Of a stretch of 64,000 nt of DNA, positions 8,151 to 17,171 are shown piece by piece (the first letter of the stretch is position 1; the number at the start of each line of letters is the position of its first letter). The position numbers and the translations under genes are program-made. Below the pieces are notes generated by a model, which had not been told where the DNA came from, made no database searches, and saw only the letters and a program-made list of their open reading frames with translations. Source of the DNA: Arthrobacter pullicola (GTDB lineage Bacteria > Actinomycetota > Actinomycetes > Actinomycetales > Micrococcaceae); the NCBI RefSeq assembly GCF_014836875.1, contig NZ_JACSQC010000006.1:124001-188000 (forward strand), written 5' to 3'.

Positions 8151-9215
8151 CTACGTGCTGTTCTCCTTCCGGCGCAGCATGTCCAGATAGACGGCAATCA
8201 GGATGACGACGCCGATCGCCACGTTCTGCCATTCCTGCGGAACCGAGATCACCCGGAGCCCGTTGGTCATCACCGACATGATCAGCGCACCGATGACGGT
8301 GCCGATGATGGAGCCCTTGCCGCCGACCAAGGATGTGCCGCCGATGACGACGGCCGCGATGGCCTGCAGCTCGTACCCCATGCCCTGGCCCGGTTGGGCT
8401 GAGTTGAGCCTAGCCGCGATGATGACGCCGGCCAGGCCGGTGAAGGATCCGGCGAGGGTGTAGATGAGCAGCTTCCATTTGCGCACGTTGATGCCGGAGA
8501 GCGCTGTGGCTTCCTCATTGCTGCCGATGGAAAACGTGTATCGGCCAATCAGGGTGCGGCTGAGCACGATCCCGGCGACGACGGCGGCGGCGAAGAAAAT
8601 GAACACCGCGTTCGGCACCACCAGCCCGGGAATCGGTTTGCCCAGGGCCAGGGCGCTGAAGCCGGGAGTGTCGTTGAAGTAGATCGGCTTGGTCCCCGAG
8701 ATCACGAGTGCCAGGCCCTGGGCCACCATCATCATCGCCAGCGTTGCGATGAAGGGCGGAATCTTCAGGTAGGAGACGAAGAAGCCGTTGACTGCTCCCA
8801 TGAGGGCGCCGGCCAGGATTCCGCCGAGCACACCGAAGATCAGCGGCATTCCAAGGTTGGTCAGCACCACACCGGTCATCACCGAGCACAGGCTCATACC
8901 CGTGCCAACGGAGAGGTCGATGCCTCCGGTCACGATCACGAAGGTGGCACCGAGCGCCAGGAGCCCGATGACCACGGTGGAGAGCAGGATGTCGGAGAGG
9001 TTGGTGGGCTGCAGGAACCGGGGGTTCAGGATGCCGAAAAGGATGACCAGGACTATCAGGGAGCCGAACGCCATCAGCTGCTGCAGGGAGGTCTGGAACC
9101 GGACGCGCAGGCCCGGGCTGGTGACGGCCAGGGCGCTGCGGATTCTTCCGGGGCCTCCCGGCTGCGGCTGCGGACTGCCCGCAGGAGCCGCTGGTGCTTT
9201 ATTTACCGTGCTCAT
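8151..9215 (-). CDS. Sugar ABC transporter permease (RbsC type)
   Basis: Integral membrane protein of 354 aa of the BPD_transp_2/RbsC family. A basic, proline-rich cytoplasmic N-terminus is followed by eight to ten hydrophobic helices and family motifs such as VTGGIDLSVG near residue 90 and the cytoplasmic coupling loop near NEEATALSGINV. ATG 9215 overlaps the stop of the ATPase gene by 4 bp (ATGA), indicating translational coupling. It forms the channel half of the importer; one permease gene is normal for this family because it works as a homodimer. Confidence 0.93.
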   Translation of the reverse strand: MSTVNKAPAAPAGSPQPQPGGPGRIRSALAVTSPGLRVRFQTSLQQLMAFGSLIVLVILFGILNPRFLQPTNLSDILLSTVVIGLLALGATFVIVTGGIDLSVGTGMSLCSVMTGVVLTNLGMPLIFGVLGGILAGALMGAVNGFFVSYLKIPPFIATLAMMMVAQGLALVISGTKPIYFNDTPGFSALALGKPIPGLVVPNAVFIFFAAAVVAGIVLSRTLIGRYTFSIGSNEEATALSGINVRKWKLLIYTLAGSFTGLAGVIIAARLNSAQPGQGMGYELQAIAAVVIGGTSLVGGKGSIIGTVIGALIMSVMTNGLRVISVPQEWQNVAIGVVILIAVYLDMLRRKENST

Positions 9216-10720
9216 GCTGCTGGGGCTCCTTTGCCTTGTGTAGCCAGTTCCATGATGTTTTCCTGCGTTGCCGCGGAGTTTTCGAGGACACCGGTGATCC
9301 GGCCTTCGCTCATGACCGCTATCCGGTGGGACATGCGCAGGACCTCGGGCAGTTCAGAGGAGATCATGATGATCGATTTCCCCGCCGCGGCGAGCTCGTT
9401 CAGGAGGGCGTAGATTTCGTCCTTCGCGCCGACGTCGATCCCCCGGGTCGGTTCGTCGAAAATGAGGATGTCGCAGTCGCGGAAGAGCCACTTGGCAATC
9501 ACCACTTTCTGCTGGTTTCCACCGGAGAGGTTCTTGGCGCTCTGCCGGATTCCCGGTGTTTTGATCCGCAGCTGCTTCACGGACGCCATGGCCTGGTCCC
9601 GGATGGCCTTCGACTTCACGAACCCGGCCGTGCTGAGTTTGGGCAGCGACGTCACCACAATGTTTTCGGCGACGCTGCGTTCGAGCATCAGGCCCAGATG
9701 CTTGCGGTCTTCAGACAGGTAGCCGATGCCCAGCGCCGCGGCTGCTGCCGGCGTCGGAATCTTCACTGCGCGCCCACGCAGCTGGATGGTTCCGGCGGTG
9801 ATCCGGTCGGCGCCGACGACGGCCCGGGCAACTTCAGTGCGTCCGGCCCCCATCAGTCCGGCGAATCCCAGGATTTCGCCGGGATGCAGGTCGAAGCTGA
9901 CGTCGTCGAGCAGGGCCTTGGTGCTGAGCCCGCGGACGCTCAGCAGCGGCTCGCCGCTGACCCGGGTTTCCGGGGGACGCTGGTCGGTTTTCACCTGGCG
10001 CCCCACCATCAGGGAGATGACTTCCCGCATGGTGGTGGCGGCGGTATCCACGGTGTCCACGTATTCGCCGTCGCGGATCACGGTGATCCGTCCGGAAATC
10101 GCCTTAAGCTCGTCCATTCGGTGGGAGATGTAGATGACACCGGTTTCCGCCGTGGTGAATTGGCGGATGAGCCCGTGCAGGGCTGCCACCTCTGCGTCAT
10201 TCAGTGCCGCCGTCGGCTCGTCCATAATCAGGACCCGGACCGATTCCCAGGAGAGGGCCTTGGCGATTTCCACCATCTGCTGCCGGGCGACGGTCAGACC
10301 CGCAACGGGCTGCCGCGGGTCCAGGTCAATGCCGATCCGGTCGAAGAGATCCTGTGCCTTCCGGTTCAGCGCACGCTCGTTGAGGAAGGGACCCGTGCGC
10401 GGTTCGCGTCCGATAAAAATGTTCTGGGCCACGGTCAGGTCCCGCATCAGGTGGAATTCCTGGTGGATGATGCTGATGCCCAGCTGCTGCGCATGGCGGG
10501 GGCTGCTTACGGAGATCTGCTCCCCGTTCAGCGTGAACCTGCCGGCGTCCGGTGTTTCGATGCCGGAGAGCAGCTTCATGAGCGTGGACTTGCCCGCGCC
10601 GTTCTCCCCCACCAGCGCCAGGACTTCGTTGTGGCGCAGGTTGAGGTGCATACCGTCCAGCGCCTGGACACCCGGAAAGGCCTTACTGATCTCCTGCACT
10701 TCCAGGAGGTACTCACTCAT
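9212..10720 (-). CDS. Sugar ABC transporter ATP-binding protein (RbsA/MglA type, two domains)
   Basis: Tandem-ABC ATPase of 502 aa. Domain 1 has Walker A GENGAGKST at residues 38-46, a signature region with VARQQMVEIAKAL, and Walker B IMDEPTAAL. Domain 2 carries the degenerate P-loop GLMGAGRTE, NLSGGNQQKV and ILIFDEPTRGIDVGAK, as usual for carbohydrate CUT2 importers. The start overlaps the stop of the lactonase gene by 4 bp and its stop overlaps the permease start, so the set is translationally coupled. It energises uptake of the pathway sugar. Confidence 0.95.
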   Translation of the reverse strand: MSEYLLEVQEISKAFPGVQALDGMHLNLRHNEVLALVGENGAGKSTLMKLLSGIETPDAGRFTLNGEQISVSSPRHAQQLGISIIHQEFHLMRDLTVAQNIFIGREPRTGPFLNERALNRKAQDLFDRIGIDLDPRQPVAGLTVARQQMVEIAKALSWESVRVLIMDEPTAALNDAEVAALHGLIRQFTTAETGVIYISHRMDELKAISGRITVIRDGEYVDTVDTAATTMREVISLMVGRQVKTDQRPPETRVSGEPLLSVRGLSTKALLDDVSFDLHPGEILGFAGLMGAGRTEVARAVVGADRITAGTIQLRGRAVKIPTPAAAAALGIGYLSEDRKHLGLMLERSVAENIVVTSLPKLSTAGFVKSKAIRDQAMASVKQLRIKTPGIRQSAKNLSGGNQQKVVIAKWLFRDCDILIFDEPTRGIDVGAKDEIYALLNELAAAGKSIIMISSELPEVLRMSHRIAVMSEGRITGVLENSAATQENIMELATQGKGAPAA

Positions 10721-11661
10721 GGCTGCCTGCTTTCATTTTCATTCACTGATTCCCGCCGGATTTCGGCCGCCGGCAGCCGGTAGATCCGGGCAGCGTTGCC
10801 GCCCATCACTGCTGCGTTTTCGGCTGGGGACAGCTCTGCGGCCAATGCCTCGATCACGTTCAGTGTTTCGCCGTACCGGTCCGGGCCGCTGACCGGCCAA
10901 TCCCCGCCATAAAGCAGCCGTTCCGGGCCAAAAGCGTCCAGGGCAATTTCCCACGTCCGGTGCAGCTGAGCAGTGGTGTAGCCGGCGCCGGGAGTGCGCA
11001 GTCCCGAAACCTTGGCGGTGACGTTGGGCAGTTCCGCGGCCTGCCTCAGCTGCCGTTCCCAGCGGGCCTCCGGCTCCGTCCCGGCCCCGCGGGGCGGTTT
11101 CCCCAGATGGTCGACGACGATCCGCAGCCCGGGCAGTGCGGCTGCCAGCTCCGCAGCCTGGTCCAGGTGCCCGGGAAAGGCATCCGGAATATCGAAGGCA
11201 AACCCGGCCTCGGCGACCAGGGAGAGCGAGTCCCGGACGGCGGGAAGCTGGAGGAAGTCCGGGCGCGGATCGTCGTGAATCAGGTGCCGGACGCCCACCA
11301 AAGCTGGGTCCTGGCTCCAGGCTGCAAGCTGTTCCGCCGCGGCGGCGGGGACATCCAGCTGGATCCAGCCGACCACTCCCCGCACGAAGCTGTGCCGGGC
11401 AGCCACCGTGAGCAGGTAACCGGTGTCGCGGAGGCTGTCCTCGGCCTGCACCAGCACGGCTCCGTCGATTCCGGCGGCTTCCAGCTGCTGTGCTGCCTCG
11501 GCCGGGAGGAAGCTCCGTTGGAGTTCCGGCTCAGCCCGTTCCAGCCAGCCGTACCCTCCGGCGGAAAGGTCCCAAAGATGCAGATGCGCGTCGATGCGCG
11601 GGGTGGAAGGGGTGTGCTGGGCGGCTTGGGTGGTTGCCAGGGTCCCGCTCTCAGGAGCCAT
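10717..11661 (-). CDS. Amidohydrolase family 2, probable L-fuconolactonase
   Basis: TIM-barrel hydrolase of 314 aa. Metal motif HLHLW near residue 26, DHLGKPP near residue 180, and the C-terminal GGDWPVSGPDRYG with the metal-binding aspartate match the fuconolactonase/PDC-hydrolase branch of amidohydrolases. It should open the 1,5-lactone made by the sugar dehydrogenase to L-fuconate. The start overlaps the end of the aldo/keto reductase gene by 11 bp, and the stop overlaps the ATPase start. The lactone specificity is inferred from the operon. Confidence 0.88.
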   Translation of the reverse strand: MAPESGTLATTQAAQHTPSTPRIDAHLHLWDLSAGGYGWLERAEPELQRSFLPAEAAQQLEAAGIDGAVLVQAEDSLRDTGYLLTVAARHSFVRGVVGWIQLDVPAAAAEQLAAWSQDPALVGVRHLIHDDPRPDFLQLPAVRDSLSLVAEAGFAFDIPDAFPGHLDQAAELAAALPGLRIVVDHLGKPPRGAGTEPEARWERQLRQAAELPNVTAKVSGLRTPGAGYTTAQLHRTWEIALDAFGPERLLYGGDWPVSGPDRYGETLNVIEALAAELSPAENAAVMGGNAARIYRLPAAEIRRESVNENESRQP

Positions 11662-12613
11662 GCGGAATCAGCTCCTCTGCGGCCAGCGCCGCCCACAATT
11701 CTTCGGGGACTGGTGCCTGGATGCGGGCCGCGTTCTGCGCGGCCTGGGCCGCGCTGGACGCTCCGGCGACGACGGCAGCCACGGCCGGGTGCCGCAGGCT
11801 GAAGTGCAGTGCAGCCGTCGGCAGGTCGGTGCCGAAGCGTTCACAGATACCGGCGATCCGCGCGGCCTTGGCCTGAATGTCCGCGGACGCAGGGGCGTAC
11901 TTGTAGTGTGCCTGTGCCGGGACCTGGGGCTGGGCGAGGATTCCGGTGGCGTAGACGCCTACGTTGATGACTTGGACACCCTTGGCCAGGCAAGCCGGGA
12001 GCAGTTCGTGCGCGGCCGGCTGGTCCAGCAGCGTGTAGCAGCCGGAGAGCATGATGTAGTCCAGCTCCGCAGCTTCAACGCAGGCCAGCAGGGTTTCAGC
12101 GGAGTTGGCGCCGACGCCGACCGCGTCAGCTGTTCCTTCGGCCCGCAGCTTCTCCAGCACCGGAAGACCCTGTTCGATTCCGGCCGCCAGGTCGTAGGCA
12201 TCAGGGTCGTGCAGGTAGACGATGTCCGCCCGTTCCAGCCCCAGGCGGGTCAGTGATTCCTCCAGTGACCGGCGGATGCCCGCTTCGCTGGGATCCCACT
12301 GCCGTTTGAGCGTGGCGGGAACGGCGAAGCCTTCGTCATCGGTGTCACCGTCGGAGTAGTCCGGGTTCTCCACCAGCAGGCGGCCCACCTTGGTGGAGAC
12401 CAGGAAACCGTCCCGCGGGCGGTCAGCCAGGAACCGGCCCAGCCGCCGTTCGGACAAGCCCAGACCGTAGTGAGGCGCGGTGTCGAAGTACCGGCTGCCG
12501 CCGTCCCAGGCAGCCTGCAGGGTTCCGGCGGCATCGGCTTCGGACATTTCCCGGTAAAGGTTGCCGATGCTGGCACAGCCAAGCCCGATCGGGCCCACCT
12601 CCGGGGCGGTCAT
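11651..12613 (-). CDS. Aldo/keto reductase, probable L-fucose (D-threo-aldose) 1-dehydrogenase
   Basis: Aldo/keto reductase of 320 aa. The barrel begins LGCASIGNLYREM; FDTAPHYGLGLSERRLG near residue 50 holds the catalytic Asp and Tyr, STKVGRLL supplies the Lys, and LHDPD the His. This set is typical of the L-fucose/D-threo-aldose dehydrogenase group, which oxidises C1 of the pyranose to the lactone with NAD(P)+. ATG 12613 is preferred to 12625 because it overlaps the stop of the mutarotase gene as ATGA. It supplies step 1 of the oxidative route encoded here. Confidence 0.88.
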   Translation of the reverse strand: MTAPEVGPIGLGCASIGNLYREMSEADAAGTLQAAWDGGSRYFDTAPHYGLGLSERRLGRFLADRPRDGFLVSTKVGRLLVENPDYSDGDTDDEGFAVPATLKRQWDPSEAGIRRSLEESLTRLGLERADIVYLHDPDAYDLAAGIEQGLPVLEKLRAEGTADAVGVGANSAETLLACVEAAELDYIMLSGCYTLLDQPAAHELLPACLAKGVQVINVGVYATGILAQPQVPAQAHYKYAPASADIQAKAARIAGICERFGTDLPTAALHFSLRHPAVAAVVAGASSAAQAAQNAARIQAPVPEELWAALAAEELIPHGS

Positions 12614-12921
12614 GGCAGCTCCCACACCTGGTTGATACCCCGGTCGGTACCGGAGTAATCGTCCTGCACGTCCAGCAGTTCCGCCATCCGGGCCTGCCAG
12701 GGCAGGTTGGCAGGGTGGGTGGCGAGGAACCGGCGCATAGCTGCGTAGTCATCAGCTTCCACCACATGGAAGAGGTCCAGTCCACTGCGCCAGATCCGCC
12801 AGCTGGAAACCCCTGCCTCGCGCAGGGCGGCGTCCAGGTTCGCCGGAATCCGGGCGTGCACGGCGTCGTACTCCGCTTCCCGTCCCGGCTTGAGCCGGGT
12901 GTGCAGTGCGATGCGTTCCAT
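12610..12921 (-). CDS. L-rhamnose mutarotase family protein (anomer interconversion)
   Basis: Small protein of 103 aa of the RhaM/DUF718 mutarotase family. Seen: the N-terminal MERIALHTRLKPG, YDAVHARIP with the conserved His, and the WRIWRSGLDLFHVVEADDY core. Such proteins speed the alpha/beta exchange of deoxy sugars so that the dehydrogenase receives the right anomer. The ATG at 12921 is chosen because homology starts there and it lies just after the dehydratase stop. An upstream extension to 13059 would lie inside the dehydratase gene. Confidence 0.88.
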   Translation of the reverse strand: MERIALHTRLKPGREAEYDAVHARIPANLDAALREAGVSSWRIWRSGLDLFHVVEADDYAAMRRFLATHPANLPWQARMAELLDVQDDYSGTDRGINQVWELP

Positions 12922-12922
12922 G

Positions 12923-14245
12923 TCAGTGCGCCATCTCCTGTTCGATTCCGGCGGCCCAGGCCGGTCCGTCCGGAAAAGCGTACGTTTGCAGCGTCGCCGC
13001 GAGCATCTGGGACCCGCCGCCGGGAGCAAGCGGGGCCCAGTACCGGCCTTGGCGGACATCGACGGGCGTCACAAAGTGCTCATGAAGGTGGTCCACAAAT
13101 TCGATGACCCGGTCTTCCTTCTCGCCGGAGACGGCCACAAAGTCGAACATGGACAGGTGCTGCACCGCTTCGCAGAGCCCGACTCCGCCGGCGTGCGGAC
13201 ACACCGGAACGCCGAATTTCGCGGCCAGGAGCAGGATGGCAACGTTCTCGTTGACCCCGGCCACGCGGGCGGCGTCGATCTGCAGGACCTGCAGCGATCC
13301 GGCCTGCAGCATCTGCTTGAAAACCACCCGGTTGGCCACATGCTCCCCGGTGGCCACCCGGACTGGCGCGATGGCCCGGGCAATCGCTGCGTGGCCCAGG
13401 ACGTCGTCCGGGCTGGTGGGTTCTTCCACCCACGCCAAATCAAAGGGGGCCAGCTGCCGAATCCATTCGACGGCGGTGTCCACATCCCAGCGCTGGTTTG
13501 CGTCCACAGCGATCCGCACATCGGGTCCCACGGTTGCCCGGGCCGCGCGGAGCCGGCGGATATCGTCGTCCAGGTCCGCGCCGACCTTGAGCTTGATCTG
13601 CCCGAAGCCGTCCTGGACGGCTTCACCGGAAAGCCGGATCAGCCGTTCGTCCGAATACCCCAGCCAGCCCGGAGTGGTGGTGTATCCCGGATACCCCTCG
13701 GCCAGGAGCATGGTTTCCCGCTCCTGCCGGCCGGGCACCGCGCGTTGCAGAATGTCCAGGGCTTCCGCCGGGGTCAGGGCATCGCTGAGATAGCGGAAAT
13801 CCACCAGGGCCACAATTTCCTCCGGGCTCATCCGTGCCAGGAGCTGCCACAGGGGAAGGCCCGCCCGCTTGGCCTTGAGGTCCCAGAGGGCGTTAACCAC
13901 GGCGCCGATGGCCATGTGCATTACGCCTTTTTCAGGCCCAAGCCAGCGCAGCTGGGAGTCATGGACCATCATCTTCCAGGTCCCACCCATATCCGCTAGC
14001 AGTTCCTCGCAGTTCTTCCCCAGCAGGTGGCCGGCCAGCGCCTGGATCGCAGCTGCCTCCACCTCGTTTCCACGTCCGATAGTGAACACAAAGCCGTGGC
14101 CCTCGAGCCCGTCGGGGCTGTCGGTGCGGATCACCAAGTAGGCAGCGGAATAGTCGGGATCGGGGTTCATTGCATCCGATCCGTCCAGCTCCACGGAGGT
14201 CGGAAAGCGGACGTCGCTGGTCTCGACGGCGGTAATGGTGCTCAC
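12923..14245 (-). CDS. fucD: L-fuconate dehydratase (enolase superfamily)
   Basis: Enolase-superfamily dehydratase of 440 aa that removes water from L-fuconate to give 2-keto-3-deoxy-L-fuconate. The active-site residues are all present: KLK (Lys218 and Lys220), Asp248 in AVDANQRW, Glu274 in VEEPTSP, Glu301 in ATGEHV and His351 in CPHAGGVG. These positions coincide with those I recall for Xanthomonas campestris fuconate dehydratase, so the call is strong. GTG 14245 follows GGGAGAG. It is the first gene of the minus-strand operon, driven from the divergent promoter at 14291-14341. Related substrates such as L-galactonate or D-arabinonate are also possible for this family. Confidence 0.95.
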   Translation of the reverse strand: MSTITAVETSDVRFPTSVELDGSDAMNPDPDYSAAYLVIRTDSPDGLEGHGFVFTIGRGNEVEAAAIQALAGHLLGKNCEELLADMGGTWKMMVHDSQLRWLGPEKGVMHMAIGAVVNALWDLKAKRAGLPLWQLLARMSPEEIVALVDFRYLSDALTPAEALDILQRAVPGRQERETMLLAEGYPGYTTTPGWLGYSDERLIRLSGEAVQDGFGQIKLKVGADLDDDIRRLRAARATVGPDVRIAVDANQRWDVDTAVEWIRQLAPFDLAWVEEPTSPDDVLGHAAIARAIAPVRVATGEHVANRVVFKQMLQAGSLQVLQIDAARVAGVNENVAILLLAAKFGVPVCPHAGGVGLCEAVQHLSMFDFVAVSGEKEDRVIEFVDHLHEHFVTPVDVRQGRYWAPLAPGGGSQMLAATLQTYAFPDGPAWAAGIEQEMAH

Positions 14246-14290
14246 GTTCGGCTCTCCCGTGTTTGGTGATGGCTGGTTGACGCTTCACCG

Positions 14291-14341
14291 ACAGTAAACA
14301 TCGGATGTCTATGTTGTCAATCACTGTTTTTCCCGTAGACT
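14291..14341. promoter_or_regulatory. Overlapping divergent promoters with internal palindrome
   Basis: Minus strand: -35 TTGACA (14320-14315), 18-bp spacer, -10 TACTGT (14296-14291), for the fuconate dehydratase operon. Plus strand: -35 TTGTCA (14314-14319), 16-bp spacer, -10 TAGACT (14336-14341), for the hydrolase/SDR operon. The two -35 boxes share the same bases. A perfect palindrome ACATC-G-GATGT (14298-14308) fills most of the minus-strand spacer, where a bound repressor would block that promoter. TCGGATGT recurs at 14365-14372. The IclR protein encoded at 16175 is the obvious candidate binder (inference). Confidence 0.7.
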
Positions 14342-14444
14342 CTGGACCCAGAACCCCAGATAGTTCGGATGTTCACTACGCGTTGTGCGGTTGGGTTCAG
14401 CTGCATGCAGAGCTCCGGATCGGCAACGAGGCAAGGACACAGCA

Positions 14445-15344
14445 ATGAAGTTTGTACGGTTAGGTCCCGCCGGCAGTGAGCGCCCCGCCGTCCTGGCGGC
14501 TGACGCCGGCGGCATCGAGCGGACCTACGGCCTGGACCCGCTGACTGCAGATATCGACGGCCCGTTCCTCGCCTCCGGCGGAGTGGAAGCCACCCGGCGC
14601 GCGCTGGCTGAAGGTATCCTTCCGGAGCTAACGGATGCTGGAAACCTGCGGATCGGGGCCCCGATCCGCAGGCCCGGTTCCATCATCTGCATCGGCATGA
14701 ACTACGCCGCCCACGCCGCCGAGTCCGGTGCCGAGCCGCCACGCATCCCCGTGGTCTTCCTCAAGCCGTCGAACACCATCGCCGGCCCGTACGATCCCGC
14801 GCCCATCCCCCCGGGTGCCCTGAAATATGACTGGGAGGTTGAGCTGGGAATCATTATCGGCAGCCCGGCTGTGTACCTCGCTTCTCCACAGGACGCCGCG
14901 GGGGTGATTGCCGGATACGTGGTGGCTAATGATCTCTCTGAGCGTGCCTACCAAATTCCCGGCGAAGCCGGCCAATGGACCAAGGGCAAATCCCTGCCGG
15001 CTTCCACCCCGGTGGGTCCGTGGCTGGTACCCGCTGATGAGCTGGACCCATCCGCCCTGGGCATCCGCAGCCGGATCAACAACCAGATACGGCAGGATTC
15101 CAAAACATCGGACATGCTCTTCGACCCCACCACCCTGGTCCACCATGTCAGCCAGTACATGCTGCTGGAACCGGGCGACCTGATCCTCACCGGCACCCCT
15201 GAGGGGGTGGCGCTGTCCGGGCGGTTCCCCTATCTGGGGGCCGGGGACATCGCAGAACTGGAAATCGACGGCCTGGGAACCCAACGGCAGGAGTTCTTCG
15301 CTGCCGTCCCGGGAGACAGCCCACGGACAGGAGATACCAAATGA
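14445..15344 (+). CDS. FAH-family hydrolase, probable 2,4-diketo-3-deoxy-L-fuconate hydrolase
   Basis: Fumarylacetoacetate-hydrolase-fold protein of 299 aa. The conserved metal site appears as YDWEVELG (Glu/Glu) near residue 130 with a later Asp in VVANDLSERAYQ; IICIGMNYAAHAAE marks the start of the catalytic domain, and LTGTPEGVALS closes it. In the oxidative L-fucose route such an enzyme splits the diketo acid to pyruvate and L-lactate. ATG 14445 after AAGGAC is chosen over an upstream start at 14385. It is the first gene of the plus-strand half of the divergent fucose-type locus; its stop overlaps the SDR start. Confidence 0.88.
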   Translation: MKFVRLGPAGSERPAVLAADAGGIERTYGLDPLTADIDGPFLASGGVEATRRALAEGILPELTDAGNLRIGAPIRRPGSIICIGMNYAAHAAESGAEPPRIPVVFLKPSNTIAGPYDPAPIPPGALKYDWEVELGIIIGSPAVYLASPQDAAGVIAGYVVANDLSERAYQIPGEAGQWTKGKSLPASTPVGPWLVPADELDPSALGIRSRINNQIRQDSKTSDMLFDPTTLVHHVSQYMLLEPGDLILTGTPEGVALSGRFPYLGAGDIAELEIDGLGTQRQEFFAAVPGDSPRTGDTK

Positions 15345-16126
15345 GCGGGGAAATGACCGGCCTGGCCGCGATCGTGACGGGCGGCGCTTCAGGCCTGGGA
15401 GCAGCGGTAGCCAACCGTCTGGCGGCCTTGGGCGCCAGAGTGGCAGTGCTGGACCTCAATCCACCGGCGCCCGGCACCAGCCCGCACCTGGGGATCCACT
15501 GCGATGTCAGCGGCGACGCCTCGGTGCGCGCCGCCGTCGCGCAGGCCGCGGAAGCGTTCGGCGGGCTGGACGTGGTGGTTAACAATGCGGGGATCGGAGC
15601 GCAGGGCACGATCGAGGCCAACACCGATGAGGAATGGAACCGGGTCTGGAACGTGAACGTGATGGGCATCGTCCGGGTATCCCGGGCCGCACTGCCCTGG
15701 CTGCGGCATTCATCCGCGGCAGCGATCGTTAATACGTCCTCGATCGCCGCAACGGCCGGCCTGCCGGAACGGGCCCTCTACAGCGCCACCAAGGGCGCAG
15801 TGCTCTCCCTGACGCTGGCCATGGCGGCCGACCACCTCCGCGAAGGCATCCGGGTCAACGCGGTTAACCCCGGCACTGCTGACACGCCATGGGTTGGCCG
15901 GCTGTTGGACGCCGCCGCAGATCCAGCGGCGGAGCGCGCAGCGCTTAATGCCCGGCAGCCGCACGGACGGCTTGTCTCAGCCGATGAGGTAGCCGGCGCC
16001 GTCGCCTATCTGGCCAGCCCGCTCTCCGGTTCGACGGCGGGAACCTCGCTGGCCGTCGACGGCGGAATGCACGGGCTGCGGCTGCGCCCCCTGCCCACTG
16101 TGGATCAGGCGGCTTCCCCGGCCTGA
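15341..16126 (+). CDS. SDR dehydrogenase, probable 2-keto-3-deoxy-L-fuconate dehydrogenase
   Basis: Classical short-chain dehydrogenase of 261 aa: TGGASGLG cofactor loop at about residues 12-19, NNAG, the catalytic Ser followed by YSATK, and a C-terminal GGMHG. It should oxidise 2-keto-3-deoxy-L-fuconate to the 2,4-diketo acid cut by the preceding hydrolase. ATG 15341 overlaps the previous stop (ATGA) after GGAGAT, so the two are translationally coupled. Substrate assignment rests on the locus, since SDR sequence alone is not specific. Confidence 0.87.
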   Translation: MSGEMTGLAAIVTGGASGLGAAVANRLAALGARVAVLDLNPPAPGTSPHLGIHCDVSGDASVRAAVAQAAEAFGGLDVVVNNAGIGAQGTIEANTDEEWNRVWNVNVMGIVRVSRAALPWLRHSSAAAIVNTSSIAATAGLPERALYSATKGAVLSLTLAMAADHLREGIRVNAVNPGTADTPWVGRLLDAAADPAAERAALNARQPHGRLVSADEVAGAVAYLASPLSGSTAGTSLAVDGGMHGLRLRPLPTVDQAASPA

Positions 16127-16174
16127 TACCGCTAGGCTGGTCGCTGGCGTACGGGGAAAAGGGGGTTCTGTACC

Positions 16175-16975
16175 GTGGCGAACTCTGAGTCGGGCGAATC
16201 CGTGATTGACCGTGTCGTCAAGATCCTCAGCGCGTTCAGTAAGGACGCCCCGCTGCTGACCATGAGCGAGCTTTCCCGTTCCACCGGGCTTCCCGGCAGC
16301 ACTGCCCACCGGCTTGCCAGCGATCTGCTCTCAGCCGGCCTGCTGGAACGTGACAAGGACGGACGTTTCGGCGTCGGCGCCAAGATGTGGGAGCTGGCGG
16401 CCCGGTCCAACCCAGTGGAGGAATTCCGCCGGCGCGGCCTGCCCGTATTGGAAGGCATCCATGCTGCCGTGCGCCAGCACGTCTCGCTGGCCGTCCCCCG
16501 CTTCGAGAACTTCACGGTCCTTTACGTTGAGCGCCTGGACCAGCATGGCAGCGCCGTCATCCTCTCCGAGGTCGCAGGCCGGCTGGATGCGCACAACACC
16601 TCCCCGGGCCTGGCCATGATGGCCCATGCACCCCTTGAGGTCCAGAACCGGCTTCTGTCCACTGAGCTTGAGCGGACCACCGCAGCCACCGAGACCGATC
16701 CCGCCAGGATCCGGGCGCATCTCGCGCTGATCCGTGAACGCGGCTTTGCGCGTCTGGCCGGCGTCCTGGTTGCCGATAACGTTTCCTATGCCGTGCCGGT
16801 CTTCGGGCCCGCCAATGCGGTGATCGGGGCAGTGAGCGTTGTTGTTCCGCAGTGCGAAGACGCTTCGGAGCTCATCATTCCGGTGCTTGTCGCCGCCGGC
16901 CGCACACTCTCGCGCACCATGGGGGCCGAGCGCCGCCCCTACGGCTCCCGCCCCTGGCTCCGGACGCAGGTCTAG
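16175..16975 (+). CDS. IclR-family transcriptional regulator
   Basis: IclR regulator of 266 aa with an N-terminal winged helix (residues about 8-70, MSELSRSTGLPGSTAHRLASDL) and a C-terminal GAF-like effector domain. GTG 16175 has GAAAAGGGGG some 10 nt upstream; a TAGGCT box at 16133-16138 may be the -10 of its own promoter. It sits between the fucose-type operon (49 bp before it) and the transporter operon at 17172, so it could control either or both. The palindrome at 14298-14308 is a possible operator. Confidence 0.92.
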   Translation: MANSESGESVIDRVVKILSAFSKDAPLLTMSELSRSTGLPGSTAHRLASDLLSAGLLERDKDGRFGVGAKMWELAARSNPVEEFRRRGLPVLEGIHAAVRQHVSLAVPRFENFTVLYVERLDQHGSAVILSEVAGRLDAHNTSPGLAMMAHAPLEVQNRLLSTELERTTAATETDPARIRAHLALIRERGFARLAGVLVADNVSYAVPVFGPANAVIGAVSVVVPQCEDASELIIPVLVAAGRTLSRTMGAERRPYGSRPWLRTQV

Positions 16976-17171
16976 CTGCCCCGACCTTCCGGTCACCAGC
17001 GGCAGCAACCTTGACGACAGCAGCTTTCCCATTGAACGGGCAAAGATTGAACTGTTGTGACCCAGGTCCCATAGCGTATTGCCCTAGGTTCCCCTCCGCA
17101 GCATCTGGCCGCGGATCCCCCGCTCAGCACGGCATGCCCCTGGCCTGCCTGCCTGCCTGTCAGGAGACACC

